A stretch of DNA of 64,000 nucleotides from Flavobacterium phragmitis (GTDB taxonomy: Bacteria > Bacteroidota > Bacteroidia > Flavobacteriales > Flavobacteriaceae): contig NZ_FOMH01000005.1 of assembly GCF_900112575.1 (NCBI RefSeq), positions 335,993 through 399,992 on the forward strand. The letters run 5' to 3'. Position 1 is the first letter of the stretch. Every line of letters begins with the position of its first letter. Below are positions 44,697 through 53,316 of this stretch, in pieces. The notes beneath the pieces were generated by a model. That model was not told the DNA's origin. It worked only from the letters and a program-made list of their open reading frames with translations, and searched no databases. The position numbers were made by a program, and so were the translations under genes.

Positions 44697-47330
44697 ATGA
44701 AACTAAAACTACATTTTCTTTTTCTCTTTACAGTATTAGGCTTACATGCCCAAAAACAAATACAGCCCTATAATTATTCTGTTACAGATCCAGATAATGA
44801 TAAAACAGAAACGATTATGATTTATGCAGCTGCCAGTTCAGTAAATAACTTAACATTTACATTAAAAAACGCTAAAGATGAGGTCTTGATTAACAACGAC
44901 GATAAAGAAATAAGTTTCCAGGTGTTCCCTTTTACCGAAGTCTCTTTTGGAAAACATCTTACTGATGCAATTAATAGTATTAAACCGAAAGAGAATGATG
45001 CTGAAAATACCTATGAAATTATAAAAAAGCGTATCACGAATTTAAGTGATAACCCCACCTCTCAAAAACAGAAAATTGCAGTTCAGGATGTCAGAAACAT
45101 TTATCAATTTTTTAACGCATTAGTTATTACTGCTTTTGTGTATGATACAGAGCCTGTCGCAGGTGTTTTGAAGTATACATTAAACACTACAATTGCAAAA
45201 AAGAATATAGAAGGGCAAAATGCTGATTTATATTTTCTTAAGAGTGCAAAACATTTAAGAAAACATATTATTTATGATGCAGATGCAAATTGTAAGAAAG
45301 AACCATTTAAATTAATTGAAAAAGTATGTGAAGATCCTAAGTCTCTTCAATTATTTAAGGATTTTTATGAAAATACGAAAGGACCTAATACCTATAAAGC
45401 AAAAGTAAAGTTCAAACATTATGCAGAAAAAAAATTAAAAGAACTTTATAATGTTTATGAATTAGAAGGATTAATTAAGGGAGAAATATTTAGTGATTAT
45501 GTATTAAATAAGACACAATTAATCAAGTTAAATAAAGAACTTGATCTCCTTAAAGCATCAAAAACAGATATAGAAAATTTGATAAAAGCTCTTAAACAAA
45601 CTTTAGAAAGTGATGAATTAAAACTTAAGGAATTAAAGGAATTTAAAGATAATTTGATTCTTTCTAGATCTGAAGAAAAGGAAAATAGTACTTTAATTGC
45701 ACAAATTGAGCAAAAAATCGATTTGTATAATAAAAATTTAAAAACAGAAGAAAGTAAAACAACTGATTCCATTAAAATAAATAAAATAAAACAAGAGTTG
45801 GCCTTATTAGAGGGTGATTTAGTTAGTTATAAACTAGAAAAAAAAAATATTGAAAATCGTATCAATACTTTGATAAATGATCAAAAAAGTAAAAGTTTAA
45901 TTGATATTGCCAAATTTGATAAAAATATTACCGAAAAAAAGAATGAAATAGCTTCTTTAAATCTAGTTAAAAGTAAAGAGGAAGAGAAAATAAAAGGACA
46001 AAATGCATTAATTAAGATAAAGCAGAATGAAATTGATTACTGCATTTCTTTAGAAAAAGATGAAATGAAAAAATTTCCTTTGTGGAATTTTGAGATAGAG
46101 TCTATTGAAGTAGATATCAATGATGGTTTTATTGAACATATGACAGCATTAGGAAAAGTAAAGCTTCCGGTTATCGATGAAAGCCTTATTAGAAAGGTTT
46201 GTCAAATTCCAGAAGGAACTGAATCCACACTAAAAGAAATGCTAGAAAATTTCTATAATGAACGTATGGTGAAGGAAATTTTCAACAATATTATAGGTAA
46301 AGAATTAAAATTTGAAAATGAATTTCCAATAGGGTTTAGCTCAAAGTCAGATTTTGCAGATTTACATAAATATAACTTATACGCTTTTGAAGGGGCTGAA
46401 AAAATATTCTCTTTGCCTGTAACGAATGTTATAACACTATATGTTCAAAGACATCAAAATGACCGTTTAGACTTTAGTCCCAAAGATCAAGTGGTAAGTT
46501 TACCATCTGACGATTTTGCCAGAAGCAATGCAGTTGAATTGAAAAAGGAAACCTCATCAAAAATATTAAGCCTTAATATCTATAGTGATTTTTTAGGCCT
46601 GAAGGAAGGAAATCCGAATGGATTGCTACAATTTGAAGTTGAAAAAAATATTCCACTTTGGACAAAAAGAATGGTTTTGGGGGTTGGAAGAAGTTCTAAT
46701 TTAGGTCTCGTTAATTATATCAATTTTAATCTAACCTGGGCTAAAATAGGTGATGAAAACAGGCAATTACAGGTCAAATATGCAGATCGTTATGTGAATA
46801 ATGAGTATCGTCCAGATAGATATGTCACTTTTTTAGACATGATTAAGTATGAAAACACTTCCGTAGGTGCTGACTTGAATATAGCTTCCTTCGATTTTCC
46901 ATTACTCAAAGCACGTATTGAGTTGAATGCGGGTATACATTATGGAAGAGTAAATGTAGTAGATACATTGGCAACCGATGTAACCAAGCGATTTGATAAA
47001 AACGTTAATTTGATAAGAGCATATCCAGATTTTATTTTAAGAATTAGACCCGAAGAACGTTTTGGTGCTTATTTGAGATTCAGACCTTTTAAGACCATTG
47101 TACCTAATAATGAAGAGTTTTATACTGTAAGTTCAGAAAATGATTTTGTGAACGAGCAAAAGCTTACATCAAAATGGTTACATCGTTTTGAACTGGGGAC
47201 TTACTATGCACCTTCGCCAAAAGGGGATAATAAGTTTTTCTTTAGGTATCGTTATACAAATACATCTGATTGGGAAACCAATGGATATGGTGAATTTCAA
47301 GTGGGGTATTTAGTGTATCTCAAGTTTTAA
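44697..47330 (+). CDS. Large outer-membrane protein with coiled coil and C-terminal beta barrel
   Basis: An 877-residue protein with a signal peptide (about residues 1-18). Parts: a beta-rich N-terminal domain (20-260), a Lys/Glu/Leu-rich coiled coil (about 268-456), a linker domain, and a C-terminal beta barrel from about residue 620 with alternating amphipathic strands and a terminal Phe (YLVYLKF), which fits outer-membrane insertion. The combination could make a periplasm-spanning rod fixed to a barrel. Family not recognised; I do not assign a function. Co-transcribed with the lipoprotein. Confidence 0.78.
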   Translation: MKLKLHFLFLFTVLGLHAQKQIQPYNYSVTDPDNDKTETIMIYAAASSVNNLTFTLKNAKDEVLINNDDKEISFQVFPFTEVSFGKHLTDAINSIKPKENDAENTYEIIKKRITNLSDNPTSQKQKIAVQDVRNIYQFFNALVITAFVYDTEPVAGVLKYTLNTTIAKKNIEGQNADLYFLKSAKHLRKHIIYDADANCKKEPFKLIEKVCEDPKSLQLFKDFYENTKGPNTYKAKVKFKHYAEKKLKELYNVYELEGLIKGEIFSDYVLNKTQLIKLNKELDLLKASKTDIENLIKALKQTLESDELKLKELKEFKDNLILSRSEEKENSTLIAQIEQKIDLYNKNLKTEESKTTDSIKINKIKQELALLEGDLVSYKLEKKNIENRINTLINDQKSKSLIDIAKFDKNITEKKNEIASLNLVKSKEEEKIKGQNALIKIKQNEIDYCISLEKDEMKKFPLWNFEIESIEVDINDGFIEHMTALGKVKLPVIDESLIRKVCQIPEGTESTLKEMLENFYNERMVKEIFNNIIGKELKFENEFPIGFSSKSDFADLHKYNLYAFEGAEKIFSLPVTNVITLYVQRHQNDRLDFSPKDQVVSLPSDDFARSNAVELKKETSSKILSLNIYSDFLGLKEGNPNGLLQFEVEKNIPLWTKRMVLGVGRSSNLGLVNYINFNLTWAKIGDENRQLQVKYADRYVNNEYRPDRYVTFLDMIKYENTSVGADLNIASFDFPLLKARIELNAGIHYGRVNVVDTLATDVTKRFDKNVNLIRAYPDFILRIRPEERFGAYLRFRPFKTIVPNNEEFYTVSSENDFVNEQKLTSKWLHRFELGTYYAPSPKGDNKFFFRYRYTNTSDWETNGYGEFQVGYLVYLKF

Positions 47331-47387
47331 TAGATTGTCTTTAGAACATTTTAAATCTTTTGATCCGGTTCTTATCTAGACTTTCAA

Positions 47388-47587
47388 ACAGGCTGATTGT
47401 TTTTTTTAACCATAGCATCGCTCCCGAAGATAGGACTAAAATACTAAGACAAGTAAACTGCATTTTAGCTCTCGGCGTAATGCGACAACACGAAACCCTC
47501 TAAATTGGACTAACTAATTTTGAAGACAATTATTATTGGCTCAATGAATTGGCGGAGATTTTGAATCCTTATTTGAGTAGGGAGTAG
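47388..47587 (+). pseudogene. Decayed relative of the 77-aa ORF, fragment 2
   Basis: The longest fragment. It aligns with the intact gene from about codon 11 (CAGGCTGATTG ... CCCGAAGATA) but has frameshifts and internal stops, including a TAA in the CTCTAAATTGG segment. The last ~45 codons match fragments 1 and 3 closely. Confidence 0.8.
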
Positions 47588-47601
47588 AGTTTGTGAAATG
47601 G

Positions 47602-47634
47602 AAAAACCTCGATCTTAAAAAAATCGAGGTTTTT
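47602..47634. terminator. Terminator copy after fragment 2
   Basis: Perfect arms AAAAACCTCGAT and ATCGAGGTTTTT. It ends transcription of the outer-membrane protein gene on the plus strand. Confidence 0.85.
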
Positions 47635-47733
47635 TGTTTTTAGAAATCTATGTATTCCTTACTTTGCGGACACGGATTGCAAATCTGCGTTATCGTTGTG
47701 GAGATATATCTACGCGATTGGGATAAGTCCACT

Positions 47734-47864
47734 TTGTCATTTCGACCGAAGGTAGAAATCACACGCGTATATCGACAAAGATTGGTGACATACTTTGCGG
47801 AGTTTCTATTGTGATTTACTTCGTCTGTTCGCTATCGCTCGAGTCTCCTTACGTCGAAATGACA
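47734..47864. repeat. GTCATTTCGAC palindromic element, copy C
   Basis: A 131-base copy nearly identical to 43127-43258 and again joined to a 77-aa ORF fragment. The join sequence GCGCCTTATACTG is shared, so the two copies are a segmental duplication. Confidence 0.85.
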
Positions 47865-47882
47865 AACTGCGCCTTATACTGT

Positions 47883-48025
47883 GAACTCAAGTAAATTGCA
47901 TTTTAGCTCTCGGCGTAATGCGACAACACGAAACCCTCCAAATTGGACTAACCAATTTTGAAGACAATTATTATTGGCTCAATGAATTGGCGGAGATTTT
48001 GAATCCTTATTTGAGTAGGGAGTAG
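47883..48025 (+). pseudogene. Truncated relative of the 77-aa ORF, fragment 3
   Basis: In-frame C-terminal part (VMRQHETLQIGLTNFED ... NPYLSRE and stop), almost identical to fragment 1. The 5' half is missing. Confidence 0.8.
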
Positions 48026-48039
48026 AGTTTGTAAAATGA

Positions 48040-48072
48040 AAAAACCTCGATTTTTTTAAGATCGAGGTTTTT
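48040..48072. terminator. Terminator shared by fragment 3 and gajB
   Basis: Perfect arms AAAAACCTCGAT and ATCGAGGTTTTT with T tracts on both strands. It lies 17 bases after the gajB stop codon on the minus strand, so the defence operon uses it. Confidence 0.85.
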
Positions 48073-48088
48073 TGTTTAGAATAAAAAC

Positions 48089-49918
48089 TTACTTATTGAA
48101 AATTTTTAAGAATCTAGAAATTGATCTCATTTTTGCATCTCCCCAAGGCATAATTCTTATTGAAGGATATGAAATAAATAAGAACCTTTTAGCACGAGTG
48201 AATGCGACATATAAATTGTTTTTTTCTTGTAATAAATCTTCTTCACCATTCTGTATTGCTAAATAATAAGGAAATGTTCCATCATCTAAGCCTATTAAAA
48301 AGACAATTTCAGATTCTTGTCCTTTCATTGTATGGACTGTGCTTAAACAAATGCCTTCTTGTTTCGAGTCTTTTTTTAAAATACCTAATGAGATTGTATT
48401 TTTAAATCCTATAAGATTAGGCTTTATATTATTGTATGAATATTCTATCCATAAATTTTTGAGTTCTTCTACTTCGTTATATATTTCGAGTTTCTCATCA
48501 TCGCTAAAAAAAGTAAAATCTTTTATTTCTTCTATAACTTTATTTAATGATTTTTTAAAATTATCTTCATTAAGATTTTGAATTATCTTTTGAATTACTA
48601 AAAAGTATGGATATTTGGATTTTGTTATTAATACTTCATCTTCAAAATCTTCAATTTTTAATAATTTTTTTAATCTTTTTGCATGCAATTTATCTGATGG
48701 ATTAATTTTTATTCTAAAATAATTATCAAATAATTTCATAAAAGTAGTCTGAAATTTAATTCCAATGTTTCCAGATTTAAAATAGTATGGAATATTGTTT
48801 TTCTGTAGTTCGTCTTCAATGTACTTAAAAACAAATTTATTACGACCTAAAATTGCTATTGAATTATAATCAATTAAACCTTCAATATCATTGTGTTCTT
48901 TTAAATTAATGAGATTTTTAATATTTTCTACAACAAAATTCCCTTCATCTTTTTCATTTTTAGCTTTATAAATTTCGAATTTACCTTCAATTACGTAGTT
49001 TACCGCTTCTACTTTAAGATTCATTAATTTATTCGCTGCATCGATAACTTTTTTCGAGCATCTATAATTTTCTTCTAAATTAATTTTCTTTGCGTTAAAA
49101 TCTTCAATAAAAAATGTTCTCATGTATTTTGGAGTTGATCCATTAAAGCCATATATAGATTGATTGGGATCTCCAACTATCATTACATTTTTAATTTGAT
49201 TTCCACAAAGAGATTTTAGTAAATAATATTGTGCTTTATTTAAATCTTGTCCCTCATCTATAAAAATATGATTATAGGATTTAGAATATAAATTTTGAAC
49301 AGCTTCATTGTTTGCAAAAAGTTTATAAACTAAAAGTATTAGATCATCAAAATCTACTGCATTATTTGATTTTAAAATATCTTGATATTCATTATATAGG
49401 AATAGAAAATGTTCATCACCTTCATCTGTAATCAAATCCTCTGGTTCTGCTAGTTCACGTTTAACTGAAGAAATAAATGATAAGACTTTTGATTTATAAA
49501 TTGGTTTTTCTTTTGAATCTAAATTATTGTAGAATTCTGTAAAAGCTGGAATTGATTTAAGCGCTTCTTCTACAATTTCTATTCTGTCATTTTCATCTTC
49601 AAATATTTGAGGCATTCTAGGAAAACCTAATAATTTAAATCTTGCTTCTAAAATTGTTTGACAAAATGAATGAAAAGTTCCAATAAAAATATTTTTGTTT
49701 TTATGTTTATCTAAATCTATTCTTTCTTTTAATTCTTCGCTTGCTTTATTTGTAAATGTAATTGCTAAAATTTTAGATGAATTATTTTCTAAAAGTTTTT
49801 TTACTCTTTCAGTCAGTACTCTCGTCTTTCCACTTCCAGCACTAGCTTCAATTAAAAAAGATCCTGTATTTAAATCTACAATTTCTGATTGCTTTTGTGA
49901 TAAATTAATTTTATTCAT
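48089..49918 (-). CDS. gajB: Gabija protein B, UvrD/Rep-type helicase
   Basis: This 609-residue superfamily-1 helicase has a Q-motif region INLSQKQSEIV, Walker A ASAGSGKT (25-32), Walker B DEGQD (221-225), motif III GDPNQSIYGF (249-258), motif IV ENYRC, motif V VHTMKGQE (528-535) and motif VI YVAFTRAKR (570-578), so it should be active. With the OLD-family nuclease two bases upstream it makes a Gabija anti-phage system. It is somewhat longer than the classic GajB (about 500 residues). Codon usage is very A+T-rich. Confidence 0.88.
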   Translation of the reverse strand: MNKINLSQKQSEIVDLNTGSFLIEASAGSGKTRVLTERVKKLLENNSSKILAITFTNKASEELKERIDLDKHKNKNIFIGTFHSFCQTILEARFKLLGFPRMPQIFEDENDRIEIVEEALKSIPAFTEFYNNLDSKEKPIYKSKVLSFISSVKRELAEPEDLITDEGDEHFLFLYNEYQDILKSNNAVDFDDLILLVYKLFANNEAVQNLYSKSYNHIFIDEGQDLNKAQYYLLKSLCGNQIKNVMIVGDPNQSIYGFNGSTPKYMRTFFIEDFNAKKINLEENYRCSKKVIDAANKLMNLKVEAVNYVIEGKFEIYKAKNEKDEGNFVVENIKNLINLKEHNDIEGLIDYNSIAILGRNKFVFKYIEDELQKNNIPYYFKSGNIGIKFQTTFMKLFDNYFRIKINPSDKLHAKRLKKLLKIEDFEDEVLITKSKYPYFLVIQKIIQNLNEDNFKKSLNKVIEEIKDFTFFSDDEKLEIYNEVEELKNLWIEYSYNNIKPNLIGFKNTISLGILKKDSKQEGICLSTVHTMKGQESEIVFLIGLDDGTFPYYLAIQNGEEDLLQEKNNLYVAFTRAKRFLFISYPSIRIMPWGDAKMRSISRFLKIFNK

Positions 49919-49920
49919 TT

Positions 49921-51645
49921 TTATAGATTTAAAATATTAGAAATTTTATCAAATAGTTCTATGATTTTTGGTGGCAGTGGTTTTTGAGATGTTAATAATT
50001 CTTCTGCAATTAAAGGAGCAAATTGAGTTTTCATTTTGGTTATAATTTCGTAGTAATCAGAATCAGGTATTTTATTTAATTCTATTTGTTTAGCTGCTCT
50101 ATGTCGATCATTAGCGCACTTTTCCAATTCCATTTTGTAATAAGCACTTTTAACTTCGTCAATATATCCTTGATCACATAATTCTTTTTCAAAATCATTA
50201 TTAGGACTTACAAAAACTACTTTTGAGGAATCATTTTTTTGAGATTTAGATATTTGTCTAAGTACATCTTCGTTTACATTTTGTTCATTATCACTAAAAA
50301 TTAGATATTCAATATTAAATGATTCACAAAATCTAATAAATGGTAAATACTTAGTAAATCCGCCAACACCTATAAAATTAATACCTAGGTTAATAAAATC
50401 AATACCAAAATGTTTTTTTATTAATAATGGAAGAACTTGCTCTTCAGTTTCCCCTTCAAAAAGAACAACTAATTTGGAAAAATACATTTCTCCACGTGTA
50501 TTAATTACTTGTCTACATATTTGTCGAATTTCTTCAGGATCAAATCCTGGTAAAAGTTTTCCAATACTTACAAAATCTAGGCTTTTAGAAATTGAAACTA
50601 TCTCTTCAAGTTTTGCATTTGATGCAATGTAATTTGAATGTGTAGAAATAATTTTTTGTCCAACTATTTCATTAATTTGTGAATATATTTTCTTTTGTGC
50701 GTTCGGATGTAAATGGGATTCAGGTTCTTCAATAGCCAAAATTGGAAAATATGGTCTTTCATTATCATCATAAATTTTAGAGTTAAGATTTAAAAATGAT
50801 TTTAAAACTAAAAGAGACGACCAGCTTCGAGTTCCCATTCCATGATAATCCATTGAAAATTCAGAATAATTTATTCTAATACCTTTATTTAAATCTCTTA
50901 TTTTTTTAGTAAACGGTGTTAATTGTACAGAATTATTAGGATTGTCCATTGCAGTGTCAAGTTCTTCTAATGTGCTTTGCAATTCTGTTAACACTTCCGA
51001 ACTTTGAATTGTGGTAGAATTCAATTGTGATATAAGTGTTTCTATTTTTGCTTTATCAGATTCTGAGAATTCAAGAGAAGAAAGTATTCTGCCAAGATAA
51101 GAAGATTTCGATTTTATATCTTCTAAGATATCTCGATTCGCTTCAAGATAAAAAAAAGGAATTTCTTCAAAGTAGTAATTTTGTTCATTATCATATTCGA
51201 TATCATACCAATAATTACCATCTTCATCTTCAAATTCTTCCCATTCGTCAATATAAAATTGTTGTTTTTTAAAAGTTTTATTATATTCTTTTATTAGAGT
51301 TCTAAATGCTAATATTTGTTCTCCTGTTGACAAAATTCCAATTCTCTCAGCTTTAAAAACATCACTCCACTCTTCAGAAAATTCATCTATTATACTATTT
51401 TCTTCGTCAATTGGAACAAATAATAAATCAATAATTATGCTATCATCGATATGGTCTTCATAGTAAAAAAAATCATCATTTGTAATGAAATGAGAGTTTG
51501 TTAAAACAACTTGCAATGCTTTAAGAAGAGTAGTTTTTCCAGCATTATTTGTTCCAACGAGTACTGTTGTATTTTGGAAATCTACTTCTATATTTTTAAA
51601 GCCTCTGAATCCTTTTATTCGAATCGTTTTTAGTCTTATGCCCAT
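49921..51645 (-). CDS. gajA: Gabija protein A, OLD-family ATPase-TOPRIM nuclease
   Basis: This 574-residue protein has an ABC/AAA-like ATPase half with Walker A GTNNAGKT (31-38), Walker B ILAIEEPESHLHP (302-314) and switch STHSNYI (334-340). A TOPRIM nuclease half follows with catalytic Glu in LFEGETEE (397-402) and Asp452 in FSDNEQN. GajA assembles with GajB and cuts DNA when nucleotide pools fall during phage attack. Length matches GajA. It lies upstream of gajB in a two-gene operon. Confidence 0.9.
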   Translation of the reverse strand: MGIRLKTIRIKGFRGFKNIEVDFQNTTVLVGTNNAGKTTLLKALQVVLTNSHFITNDDFFYYEDHIDDSIIIDLLFVPIDEENSIIDEFSEEWSDVFKAERIGILSTGEQILAFRTLIKEYNKTFKKQQFYIDEWEEFEDEDGNYWYDIEYDNEQNYYFEEIPFFYLEANRDILEDIKSKSSYLGRILSSLEFSESDKAKIETLISQLNSTTIQSSEVLTELQSTLEELDTAMDNPNNSVQLTPFTKKIRDLNKGIRINYSEFSMDYHGMGTRSWSSLLVLKSFLNLNSKIYDDNERPYFPILAIEEPESHLHPNAQKKIYSQINEIVGQKIISTHSNYIASNAKLEEIVSISKSLDFVSIGKLLPGFDPEEIRQICRQVINTRGEMYFSKLVVLFEGETEEQVLPLLIKKHFGIDFINLGINFIGVGGFTKYLPFIRFCESFNIEYLIFSDNEQNVNEDVLRQISKSQKNDSSKVVFVSPNNDFEKELCDQGYIDEVKSAYYKMELEKCANDRHRAAKQIELNKIPDSDYYEIITKMKTQFAPLIAEELLTSQKPLPPKIIELFDKISNILNL

Positions 51646-52015
51646 TTCTTTTTGATTTGATTGATTTTTTAGTTTTCAGTTGTTTAAATAACTTTTCTAT
51701 AAACGACTATCTAATATTTAATTTTGATTTATAACAATCAATAATTATTTGATTCAAAAATATACAATTTTAACTACAATCATTTACGGATTTCAGTAAT
51801 TTCAACATCTTCAAACTAAAAAATCACACGTATTTTTTACAAACTAAAACATTTAGAAGCTTGAGAATCTGTATTAATTGATTTTGCAAATGAATAAAAA
51901 AATCAAAAAAAAACAGCCCTCAAATTAATGAGAGCTGTTTAGGCAAATTTAAAAATTTGCATTCCTAAGAATGCGTACAGTTTTTGGTAATCACTAAAAT
52001 GAAGACAAACGCAGG
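51646..52015. other. Intergenic region upstream of gajA
   Basis: About 370 bases. A possible -7 element for gajA, TATTTTTG on the minus strand, lies at 51755-51762, about 110 bases from the start codon. The terminator at 51911-51940 and the repeated block at 51969-52024 belong to the next gene. Rest A+T-rich, nothing else seen. Confidence 0.5.
51911..51940 (-). terminator. Intrinsic terminator of the third RND system
   Basis: Arms AAACAGCCCTC and GAGAGCTGTTT with one internal mismatch. On the minus strand TTTTTTT follows. It lies about 75 bases after the adaptor stop codon. Confidence 0.85.
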
Positions 52016-52024
52016 TTATTCGTT
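51969..52024. repeat. Repeated 56-base block beginning GAATGCGTACAG
   Basis: The block overlaps the last codons of the adaptor gene and the bases after its stop. It matches 39656-39711 (shared GAATGCGTACAGTTT, GGTAAT, ACGCAGGTTATT). In both places it lies between a terminator and a minus-strand 3' end. Confidence 0.65.
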
Positions 52025-53104
52025 TATGATATCGCCTTCCTTAGTTTCTTCGCTGGCAATTTTAACCAATTTGTCTTTTGGGGTTAAGTCGCCAAATATT
52101 TCGATTTTATCGTCGATTTCTCTTCCTTTTTTAATGTCTACTCGGGTTGCTTTTTTGTTTACCACTTTAATCACAAACAAACCTTCTGCAGAACTCACCA
52201 CTGCCGATTTTGGTACTACAAACGTGCTGTCTTTCGCGTTAAGTGGTAATAAAACTTCGGCAACCATTCCTGGCAATAAGTTTCCTTTGGTGTTGTAAAC
52301 GTCCATTTCGACTCTTTCAGAACGCAGTTTTAAATCTAATGCGCCAGACATTCTGGTAATTTTAGCTTTGAAATTATCAGGAAGCGATTTTACATTAAAA
52401 GTCATTTCGTCGCCTGGATGTAAATAACCAGTATACAATTCTGGAACCGAAACCGCCAGACGCAATTTGCTTTGCTCCTGAATCGTTAACAATGGCAAAT
52501 CAGATCCTTTTCCTGCCGGGCCAACAAATGTTCCTAAATTCACATTTCTAGCTGCTACAACGCCGTCAAAAGGAGCACGGATTTCAAGATAACCTCTCAT
52601 AATTGAGATTTCTTTGTGTGCTGCAATTGCTGCCTGATATTGTGCGTAATTAGAGTTCTTTTTGCCGCTTGCCATTTCTAAGTCGTTTTTAGAAATTGTT
52701 CCTTCAACCTTGCTCGTTTCGTACAAACGGTTGTACGTGCTTTTGCTGGTGGCATAAATCGCTTCCATCGATTTTAATCTCGATTCGGCTGCCGCCAATT
52801 GCGAACTGATTTCCGGTGCTTCCAAAACAATTAAAAGCTGTCCTTTTTTTACTTTGGAACCAATATCAACTTTTAAAGTTTTGACGAAACTGCTCACTTT
52901 TGCGTATAAATCCACTTGCTGGAAACCTGTTAATTCGGCTGGTAAACGCAGTTCCGTCGTTAGTTTTTCTTTTTCTAAAAGGAATGTCTCAACCTTTGGC
53001 TGAATTTCCGGTGCAGTCACTTCTTCTTTTTTAGAATTACAGCTGTTTAGGAAAAATAATGCTGCTACAAACAGCGGGCTATATTTTATAATTTTAGTGT
53101 TCAT
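52016..53104 (-). CDS. RND efflux periplasmic adaptor lipoprotein (MdtA-like)
   Basis: This 362-residue adaptor has a lipobox FFLNSC (Cys22), barrel-sandwich parts around DLYAKVSSFVKTLKVDIGSKV and IRAPFDGVVAARNVNLGTFV, an alpha hairpin between them, and the beta-barrel part GNLLPGMVAEVLLPL. It joins the pump upstream to the TolC protein. It is last in the TolC-pump-adaptor operon, and a ~140-bp repeat element separates it from the pump gene. Confidence 0.92.
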   Translation of the reverse strand: MNTKIIKYSPLFVAALFFLNSCNSKKEEVTAPEIQPKVETFLLEKEKLTTELRLPAELTGFQQVDLYAKVSSFVKTLKVDIGSKVKKGQLLIVLEAPEISSQLAAAESRLKSMEAIYATSKSTYNRLYETSKVEGTISKNDLEMASGKKNSNYAQYQAAIAAHKEISIMRGYLEIRAPFDGVVAARNVNLGTFVGPAGKGSDLPLLTIQEQSKLRLAVSVPELYTGYLHPGDEMTFNVKSLPDNFKAKITRMSGALDLKLRSERVEMDVYNTKGNLLPGMVAEVLLPLNAKDSTFVVPKSAVVSSAEGLFVIKVVNKKATRVDIKKGREIDDKIEIFGDLTPKDKLVKIASEETKEGDIINE

Positions 53105-53155
53105 TTTTTGGTTTTATATAATGAATATGTTTTAATCCGTTGCGTGTATTTTTTT

Positions 53156-53296
53156 TAAACACATAGAAACATAGTTTTTCTTTGTGTATAGAAGGCGTTT
53201 CACTTTTTTTAAAATAAACATAGCTATGTGTTAAAACTTGTTTTTTCTTTTACCTTTTTTCATTTGGAACTAAAATCTATTGTTTCTATGTGTTAA
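53156..53296. repeat. ACACATAGAAACATAG element, copy 2
   Basis: About 141 bases with ends TAAACACATAGAAACATAG and CTATTGTTTCTATGTGTTA and inner GAAGGCGTTTCAC and ATAGCTATGTGTTA. Same orientation as the copy at 21458. It lies inside an efflux operon, between pump and adaptor. Confidence 0.8.
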
Positions 53297-53316
53297 AAAA
53301 TAATTACCCAAATAGG

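Noticed and set aside
48089..51645. OLD/UvrD pair as ordinary recombination-repair genes
   Set aside because: The two-base spacing, gene order, TOPRIM motifs and accessory context match Gabija better.
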